Positions 43,200-50,891 of a stretch of DNA of 50,891 bases are shown here, one piece after another. A model generated the notes under the pieces. It saw only the letters and a program-made list of their open reading frames with translations. It was not told the DNA's origin and did not search any database. Each line of letters opens with the position of its first letter. The stretch's first letter is position 1. The position numbers and the translations under genes are program-made. Location: contig JALGAS010000015.1 of assembly GCA_023078685.1 (NCBI GenBank), positions 1-50,891 of the forward strand, in the 5' to 3' direction. Origin of the DNA: Neopestalotiopsis rosae (lineage: Eukaryota > Ascomycota > Sordariomycetes > Amphisphaeriales > Sporocadaceae).

Positions 43200-44263
43200 T
43201 CAATGTATTAATCCTTACCTTGAAGTGTTGAATAATAATATTCATTACTTCATTAGGAGTGTCTGCTGGCTGTAATGATATATTGCTCATGGACAGGAGT
43301 GGTAGCAATAATAATGAAAATTCTTCAAATCAAGAGGGTGAACAAACCTCTAACCCTTCTGATGGACAAGGACCAAATAATGATGATGATGATGATGATA
43401 ATAATGAAGATGATGAAGTAGAATCAAATAATACAGAAGAAAATGAAAGCAATGACTCAGGTATATCTGTAGATAGCGCTTCGCCTCGAGACATTGAAGA
43501 TTATTATGAAGACGAAGGAATAGATAGAGGTCGTGAACTGCCATCTGAAGATGATATAAACACAGTTGATGGAGCACTTAATGGTAATCCAGATGATATT
43601 GAATCTATTCGTCAAAAGTATGAAGCATTTTTTGACGACCCTAATCAATCTTTAAGTGAATCTTTAGAACAAGTAAGAGATTATATTGAAGAGGAAATTA
43701 GGGCACAAGATGCAGGGGCACATCATCTTCCTGCAGAAAATGCAGAAAATGAAGGTAGTGTTACAAATTCTGATAATGGTAATAACTCAAGTTCTAGAGA
43801 TCCTTCAAATAACCCTGATTCTTTAAATAATCCTGAATCTTCTCATCATAGTCATTCTGAAGATCTTGTACCATCAATAGAGACAACTCAGTCATCCAAA
43901 CGTAAACGTGAGGAAGAGGATTCAGAAAATGATGAAACAACTCAATTATCCAAACGTAGACGTGAGGAAGACGATATAGAAAAAGTTGAAACAACTGAGT
44001 CATCCAAACGTAAACGTGAGGAAGACGATGTAGGAAAAGATGAAACAAAAAAACAAAAAACTAGTCATAACAGTAATGATGACGACGATTCGAATAATTC
44101 ACCTAAAGGTGGAGGAAGTTTAGGAGGAGGGGGTACGCCACCACAAGGTGGAGATACTAACTCTGGTGAAGGTTCATCTTCATCTTCATCAACTTTTACT
44201 TATATGCTTTTAATGAACTTATCTATATTTATGGATGAAATCCAGAAAATATTCTTTTTCTAA
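43157..44263 (+). CDS. Acidic low-complexity ORF after cox3 (copy 2)
   Basis: Second pass of 8215-9321, with an identical frame and repeats. Confidence 0.62.
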
Positions 44264-44394
44264 ATACTTTTATAAAGTATATATCTCAAAAATTAAGACT
44301 TTTTCCCTAAAGGAATAAAGCACTGCCCTTAAAAAAAAACTTTTTAGATTTTAAGTTCTTTTTTTACACCGACAAAGGTGTGCATAGGGCTAAA

Positions 44395-44466
44395 GATTCT
44401 TTAATTTAACAGGTAAAATGCATTTTTGATAAGAATGATATTCAAGTTCAAGTCTTGAAAGAATTA
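44395..44466 (+). tRNA. trnI: tRNA-Ile (GAT) (copy 2)
   Basis: Second pass of 9454-9525. The offset is now 34941. Confidence 0.9.
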
Positions 44467-44519
44467 CAAAAGGTTAATACTAAGACAAAAATTAGAATTT
44501 AATTGCTTTAGCAGTTGAA

Positions 44520-44592
44520 CGGATTAGGGCCGGGTTGGTAAGGCGTCTCATTTGGGTTGGGAAGAAGTTATGTTCGAATCATAATAATCCGA
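44520..44592 (+). tRNA. trnP: tRNA-Pro (TGG), second gene (copy 2)
   Basis: Second pass of 9579-9651. Confidence 0.93.
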
Positions 44593-47329
44593 AACAAAAA
44601 TAACCTAGTGGTATAGTATATGATATAGATAAATATTTATATATTTAATATAAAAAAGTATACAAAGAGATTATTATGGATCCCTAAGCTATGTATTAAA
44701 GAGCAACAAGACAATGATGTATAAAATTTATTGTACATGGTAAACTCTTAGATAAATTAAATAATAAACGAAGGCGAATTGAAATATCTTAGTAGCTTCA
44801 GGAAAAGAAATCAAACGAGATTCTATGATTAGTGTGAACGAAAGTAGATTAGCCTATATACTATAAAGTATATTAATAAGTAAAATGGACGCAAATCTGT
44901 TTGAAGATTAAGGGGAACCTTCCTCTAAGGCTAAATATAATACATAAGCGACAGTGAAAAGTACCGTGAGGGAACGGGAATTGAAATAGTAATTTTATAA
45001 GCAGCTCGAACCAAAATGAGAGCGTACCTTTTGCATAATGGGTCACCAAGTTAACCTTAGATGCGAGCTAATCGCGTAGTTAAAACGATGATCAATCAAA
45101 TGAATTAGTGTCTAAAGTTAGACCCGAAGCTAGGTGATCTTACTACAATCAGGAGTATAAAAGTCCGAACCGGTTATTGTAGCAAAAATATCGGAGGAAT
45201 TGTGGTAAGTATAGTGAAAGACAAAACTGACCTAGATAGCTGGTTTTCTGCGAAACCTATAATAGTAGGCAATTTAAGTAACATTTTAGCAGGTACAGAA
45301 CTTCATCTCAGACAAGGTGTATTAAATTTGATTAAAAGTTTTAGTCGGTTTTACCGCGAACTTTTAGTTAAATCGACATCTTACTTTGTACATATCGGGG
45401 GATCGTAGAGATTTTATCGGTGAGTTTGTAGACTCGAAATGGCAAAAATGAATATTAAATTATCAGACATAGAATGATAAGGTTGTATGTCAAAAGGGAA
45501 ACAGCCCAGAACAAGAGTTAAGGTTCCGAAATTATTGTTAAGTGAAATTAAGAAAGTTTTTATTTAAGTCGACAAGGAGATGGGCTTAGAAGCAGCCATA
45601 ATTCAAAGACCTCGTAACAGAGCGCTTGTTAATTTTTAAAGGCATCGAAAATTTAACGGATCTAAACAATATACCGATACCTTGTCCATAACTGATTATA
45701 AATTTATATTACAAGACGATAAGTTTTGAATTATAATCTTTTACTGGGGTAGCAGAACATTGGGTAAACCTGCAGCATTCCATCGTTTTTACGATGGATG
45801 CGACTCCATTGGAGATGATGATAATTATATCATCACAGCAAACTCAAGAGAGAATGGTGACATGAGTAACAAAAAAGAAGTTCGAACATAAGTTCGAACA
45901 CTCGCCTAAAGCTTATGGTTTAATTAAAGTAACGGCCTCTAAGTTTTCACTTCCAAAGGTTGAAACGATGAGAAAATCTTATTACTTAAATGACAACATT
46001 TTTAAAGTGAAAAGTGTGCAGGAAAAATTAAGTAATATATCTCTATATATAAGAAATGACTATATAAAGATGAAAAAAAAACCGTACCTAGAAACTGTGA
46101 CAAGTAAGCTAGTGTAGTATACGAAGGCGTAAATGAGCTAACAATCATAAAGGAACTCGGCAAACTAACTTCCGTAACTTAGGGATAAGGAGGGCTCATT
46201 CGTCCCGTGGGATCTTTTATTATTACGGTAATAAAAACTACGGGTAAGAAGGAAGAAGCATGAAATATTGTTGTACGACTGTTTAATTAAAACAAAGCAC
46301 TTTGCATACGACTTAAGTCTAAGTATAGAGTGTGATTTCTGCCCGGTGCCGGCTGGTTAACGAAAATAACTAACTTTAAAAAGTTTGGTACTGTAGGAAC
46401 CCCCGGTTAATGGCGGCCTTAGCGTGAGGGTCCTAAGGTAGCGGAATACCTTGACTGTTAAATGCAGTCTTTGCATGAATGATGTAACGATACAACAGCT
46501 GTCTCTATGATTGACTCAGTGAAATTGGCATAACTGTGCAGATACAGTTTACCTCTAGTTAGACGAGAAGACCCTATGCAGCTTTACTGTTACTAATTAT
46601 TAGGTACGGTTGGGGACAAATATCAGCAAATAAGGTAATTGATAAGATACAAATGTAATACCTTTATTTGGGGATCGTATTGTGAGGATTATTTAATCCC
46701 CGTCTTTTCTGTAAAAAGAAAAGAATGTAACCTTAGAAAGGAAAAATTGCTAGGAGACAGTTTATGCGGGGCACAGACCCCATAAAGAGTAAATGGGTGT
46801 GTCCAACTATGTTTTATGTTTGTTTAGGCGTTTATCGCCAATAGATGTATCACTAAATAAAATATTAGCAAAACTAATATTTGTTTGTTTGTAATAGTAG
46901 ATAGCACGGCTATACAGCTAGCTATATTCTATCTTATTTATGTATAGATGTACAAGCCTAAGTATAAGAGGCGTGAGTCTCTTATATTTAATAATTCTTG
47001 CTTTTCTGTAAATAGATGCTGTTGTTTCAGTATAGATTTGCAGGGTATTAAGGAGGAGAATTTTTTTTTGTAGGTAGGATTTAAACTATTGAGAAATTAG
47101 TCGTAGTTAAGATGTTACGAGAAGTTTTTTCTAACATCTTATTAATTATTATATAAGGCTTTAAAATAGCACATATAATAGATTATGTAAGATACTTATC
47201 AAGTTTAATGGCTAAATCTTGCCTTACTGTTTGACCACCAACAAGTCTTACAGTCGCGTAAGCGGGGCATAGGATCACAAGACACAACAAGGAAAGGTCT
47301 TGGATTTTTGGAAAAGCTACGCTAGGGAT

Positions 47330-49292
47330 GTTTGTTTGTCCTTCAATGTTGGCTATTAAAAATACAATATTTTTAAAGAGCAAAAACATTGTTATTAAAT
47401 TGGGTGAATTTCAAAGATAACTTCTTGTGGTTATTTATTTTTATTAATTTTGGGTTACTCGGCCTCCAGCCGTGTTTCAGCCACCTGATCCCTTTGGGAT
47501 CAGGTAGCGGCCTAATATAAACAAAACTAAAAAAGCCATATAAAAGAAGTAAATTTGAAGCGAAATTTATTTTAGCTTAAAAAAGAAATAAAATCGTTCA
47601 ACGACTACTAGGTGAGTTTAAGCAAACAATAGTCCTATTTAATAGTACCCAACATTTTTATTATGTATTTAAAACCCAAAATTTTTTTTTATAATTTTAT
47701 GACGATGATCAAAAAGAACAATATTAAATTAGAAAATACAAGTCCATCTATTTTTACTAAAAAAACAAATAATAATTATAAATTAGTACCGTTTAAATCA
47801 AGTACTAATATTGTAGGTCATATAAAATATTTACCTGCAGTATCTAAAGAATGAAAAAACAGTATTTATAATTTTAATTTAAAAAATAGTATAAATTTAC
47901 CTGTTTATGATTTAAATATAAATTCTTTAATAAAAGGTTATTTTACCTTATATTTTAATAGCAGATTTTTAAAAAGTAAATATATACCTGTAAGAAATAA
48001 ACGTAAATCTTTGAACAAAATATTTGTAAGTAAAGCAGAAGTAAAGCATACTAACAATAAAGCTTTAATAACTGTTTATGTTTATAATAAAGAAAGAATA
48101 TCTTTGTTAAAAAAAATTGGTGAATTAAGACATTTCTTTTTGATAAGAAATATTCATAATATGGCCAAAAAATGATTAACATTTATTTCAGTACTAGGAT
48201 CTGAAACTCTATCTTTTTTATCAAAAAATATTGATACTAATTTAGTGTTATTATTAAAATATAAAGCTAAAAATCGTAGAAACTATTTAAATAAAACATA
48301 TCACAGTCGTAATTTATATTTTTCAAAAAAAGTTAGAAAAATTTTTTCTTATGTTAAAAGACTAAGATTAAGATTAAGTTTAAATAAAAACAAATTTGAA
48401 GAAAGATTTTTGAATAAATTAAGTGAATTAATCAGTAAATATTACGGTAAAAAAGTTGAATTTAACATAATAAACTTAAAAAATATAGCTCATAATAGTG
48501 ATATTTTTACTGAAATATTAACTTTAAAAGTTAAAAAAGAACAATCTAATCCAATGCAGAGAATAAATTCTTTATTAGCTAAAGTTGTTTTACCTATGGT
48601 AAATCCAATAATAGAGAAAGCAAGATTAGAAAAACAAATGAATTCTAAATCGATTGATAATATATATGGTAATTCAAATATAAATTTGATTATGAATAAA
48701 TTCCCTATAGGGAAATCAGGCGGAGCCGCTGAAAGTAATCTAGGAATTTATACACACTCTTTTAAAGATAATTTAAATAAATTACTCTACAATATATATT
48801 ATAAAAATATAATGGATAACTCTAATTTAAGAATCGACGGAGCCACAGCAAGCACTACTGAATTAAGCAATTCATCTTTAAATAATGCTTATTATACAAA
48901 TTTAAGAGATATTATTTTTGAAAATATTAAGTATAAAGTTATGGGTGGTGCAAGATTAGTTGTTAAAGGTAGATTAACTAAAAGATATAGAGCGGACAGA
49001 GCTGTATATAAATTAAAATGAAAAGGAGGACTTAAAAATAGAGATTCTTCATTCAAAGGATTATCTACTGTGGTGTTTAGAGGTTATCTTGATTCAAATA
49101 TAGAAAAATCAAGATCAAACTCTAAACGTCGTATTGGATCTTTTGGAGTGAAAACTTGATTTAGCGGAAAATAATTGATTTATAATTCGTAACTGAAATA
49201 AGTGAAATATACAGAAATAAAAATGAAGAAATAGTCTGAACCATTTTGTAAAAAGTGGAAATAAAAGCGTAGGGCTTTATGATAACAAATTG
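47330..49292 (+). other. Group I intron in rnl (copy 2)
   Basis: Second pass of 12389-14351. Confidence 0.92.
47663..49174 (+). CDS. rps3: Ribosomal protein S3 (copy 2)
   Basis: Second pass of rps3 at 12722-14233. Confidence 0.93.
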
Positions 49293-49871
49293 AACAGGCT
49301 AATTTGCGCAAGAGTGTGCAAAATGAGTGCGCGGTTTGGCACCTCGATGTCGGCTTAACTTATCCTCATGGATGCAGAAACTATGTAGGGTACGACTGTT
49401 CGTCGATTAAAAAGTTACATGAGCTGGGTTAAATACGTCGTGAGACAGTATGGTTTCTATCTTCTAGAGGGAATTAGAATATAATAAGGAATAACCTATG
49501 TACGAAAGGAACTTGGAATATTAATTTATTAATATTGAAATAATAGAATTATTAATCTCTGGTTTACCTGTTGTTTATATGTCCTAATTTATAGGACTAT
49601 CCTACTTTCACTTAAGTAGTTATGATAATATAGGCACGGCAGGAAAGCTATGTTAGTCAAAGATAAGTGCTGAAAGCATATAGGCACGAAGCTTACCTTA
49701 AGATATTTCTTAAATATACGTAATAGAACATTACAAACATAATATAAAAGTAGGTTAGCCCTCTTTTTATTATGAAGATAGGCTTTATTTGTAAGAATCA
49801 AGAGATTTTAAGGAATAAAGTACTAATTTTATAAATCACTAAATATTTTGTTTATATCTACTAAACTTTAT

Positions 49872-49942
49872 GCCTGGTTAGCATAAAAGTAATGCAATTG
49901 TTTTGTAATCAATAGAAGCAAGTGCGATACTTGCACTGGGCT
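49872..49942 (+). tRNA. trnT: tRNA-Thr (TGT) (copy 2)
   Basis: Second pass of 14931-15001. Confidence 0.92.
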
Positions 49943-50182
49943 AATTATTTTTATAGCGCTTGTTATAAATCTTTTATTTATTATACATACTAATCTTTTA
50001 TTTAGTTTCGGCAGCTAGCTTTAGTGGCTAAATATAGTTTTTAAAAAAGAACTTCCTTTTTTTTTGACTCGAATCATTAGATTCTGCACTAAATTTCTAC
50101 AGCTTCCTCTTTTGAAAAAAGGTTAAATATTAAAGCTAAATAAATAATAAATAATGTAAGTAAATAAAGATAACTTTATCAA

Positions 50183-50254
50183 GGATTAGTGGTCAAGTGG
50201 TACGACATGACTCTTTCAAAGTCACTATCGCGGGTTCGATCCCCGTCTAATCTA
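50183..50254 (+). tRNA. trnE: tRNA-Glu (TTC) (copy 2)
   Basis: Second pass of 15242-15313. Confidence 0.94.
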
Positions 50255-50310
50255 AAAGATCTCTTTTGCTGCGGATATTTTGACATATAGTTAAATAAAA
50301 CTAGAATAAA

Positions 50311-50381
50311 TGCGGTTTAGTGTAATAGTAACATATTTGACTCATGATCAAAAGATAAAGGTGCAAGTCCTTTTTCCGCGT
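50311..50381 (+). tRNA. trnM: tRNA-Met (CAT), first (copy 2)
   Basis: Second pass of 15370-15440. Confidence 0.85.
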
Positions 50382-50498
50382 GCAAATACATTACAATTAA
50401 TAGAATCACGTGTTAGTATAGGGATTTGAAAATAGGTAAAAAAAAAATAAACTTATTTCTTCATATCTTAATTAATTTAAAGTTGATTTAACTGTTTA

Positions 50499-50571
50499 GA
50501 GGCTATAACTTAATTGGTAAAGTGTACTACTCATAATGGTAAATATAAGTGTTCAAGTCACTTTAGCCTTA
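50499..50571 (+). tRNA. trnM: tRNA-Met (CAT), second (copy 2)
   Basis: Second pass of 15558-15630. Confidence 0.92.
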
Positions 50572-50608
50572 AATTTTTGTGGTGATTTTAAAAATCTTTC
50601 ACAATAAA

Positions 50609-50691
50609 ATCCGAGTGCTGGAATTGGTAGACAGTGCAAACTTAAGCTTTGTTGATGAATAATCGTAGACGTTCAAGTCGTCTCTCGGATA
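50609..50691 (+). tRNA. trnL1: tRNA-Leu (TAA) (copy 2)
   Basis: Second pass of 15668-15750. Confidence 0.94.
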
Positions 50692-50841
50692 CTTACCTTT
50701 TTTTAGGCAAAGCCTCACTTTTTATATTTAATAGCTTGCTTATTTATAAAAAATAAGCAGCTTATATGTAATATAAGAAAAAAAATTTTTTTAGAGCGTT
50801 GCGTCAGGCTTAAAAAAAAAGAAGCTTTTTTTTACCGTATA

Positions 50842-50891
50842 GGGGATATAGTTTAAATGGTAAAACTGCGATTTTGCATATCGTTATCTTA
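50842..50891 (+). tRNA. trnA: tRNA-Ala, cut by the contig end (copy 2)
   Basis: The first 50 bases of the gene at 15901-15972 are present; the T-arm and 3' acceptor are missing because the window ends. Confidence 0.9.

Larger units (their letters stand above)
44631..49721 (+). rRNA. rnl: Large subunit ribosomal RNA with intron (copy 2)
   Basis: Second pass of rnl; exons are about 44631-47329 and 49293-49721. Confidence 0.93.
34931..50891. repeat. Second pass through the circular genome (terminal redundancy)
   Basis: This segment repeats 1 to about 15950 in the same orientation. The offset is 34942 from position 393 up to the poly-T run near 9420, then 34941. Translated ORFs in both passes are identical where compared. 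All features listed below within it are second copies of the features described above and are most likely not additional genes. Confidence 0.95.

Noticed and set aside
34931..50891. A true 16-kb duplication giving two rns, two rnl and two cox3 genes
   Set aside because: Near-perfect identity, constant offset and an error-rich contig start fit circular over-assembly better. Read depth would settle it.

Overview
The window is a fungal mitochondrial genome, almost certainly from a filamentous ascomycete (Pezizomycotina). The evidence is an AT-rich sequence with every recognised gene on the + strand, TGA read as Trp throughout (genetic code 4, with a tRNA-Trp of anticodon TCA), the standard 14 respiratory-chain and ATP-synthase genes, rps3 inside a group I intron at the 2449-equivalent site of rnl, and the typical tRNA run T-E-M-M-L-A-F-L-Q-H-M after rnl. 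Gene order resembles Leotiomycetes or Sordariomycetes mitogenomes. The order or species cannot be fixed from the sequence alone.

The contig is longer than one genome. Positions from about 393 to 15950 recur at 35335-50891 with a constant offset (34942, changing to 34941 after one poly-T length difference near 9420). The simplest reading is a circle of about 34.94 kb assembled with about 16 kb of end overlap. The first ~390 bases match their second copy (from 34931) only with many small differences, which looks like a poor-quality contig end.

Layout of one unit: rns; a tRNA field (Tyr, Asn, Lys, Gly, Asp, Ser, Trp, Pro, Ser, Asp) with GC-rich hairpin elements and degenerate tRNA copies; nad6; tRNA-Val; a membrane-anchored GNAT acetyltransferase gene; a decayed second tRNA-Val; cox3; an acidic low-complexity ORF overlapping the cox3 end; tRNA-Ile and a second tRNA-Pro; rnl with an rps3-encoding intron; the T-E-M-M-L-A-F-L-Q-H-M cluster; nad2-nad3; atp9; cox2 with a GIY-YIG intron; a third tRNA-Val; nad4L/nad5; tRNA-Arg; cob; tRNA-Cys and tRNA-Arg(ACG); cox1 with a LAGLIDADG intron; a second tRNA-Arg(TCT); nad1; nad4; atp8; atp6; a small Gly/Ser-rich ORF overlapping the atp6 stop; a third tRNA-Arg(TCT); then rns again.

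The core genes encode subunits of complexes I, III, IV and V, with rRNAs, a ribosomal protein and a complete tRNA set to translate them. The unusual content is accessory: the GNAT gene flanked by duplicated tRNA-Val segments, two membrane-anchored low-complexity ORFs that start inside or at the end of cox3 and atp6, repeated duplication and decay of tRNA genes, and GC-rich double-hairpin elements.
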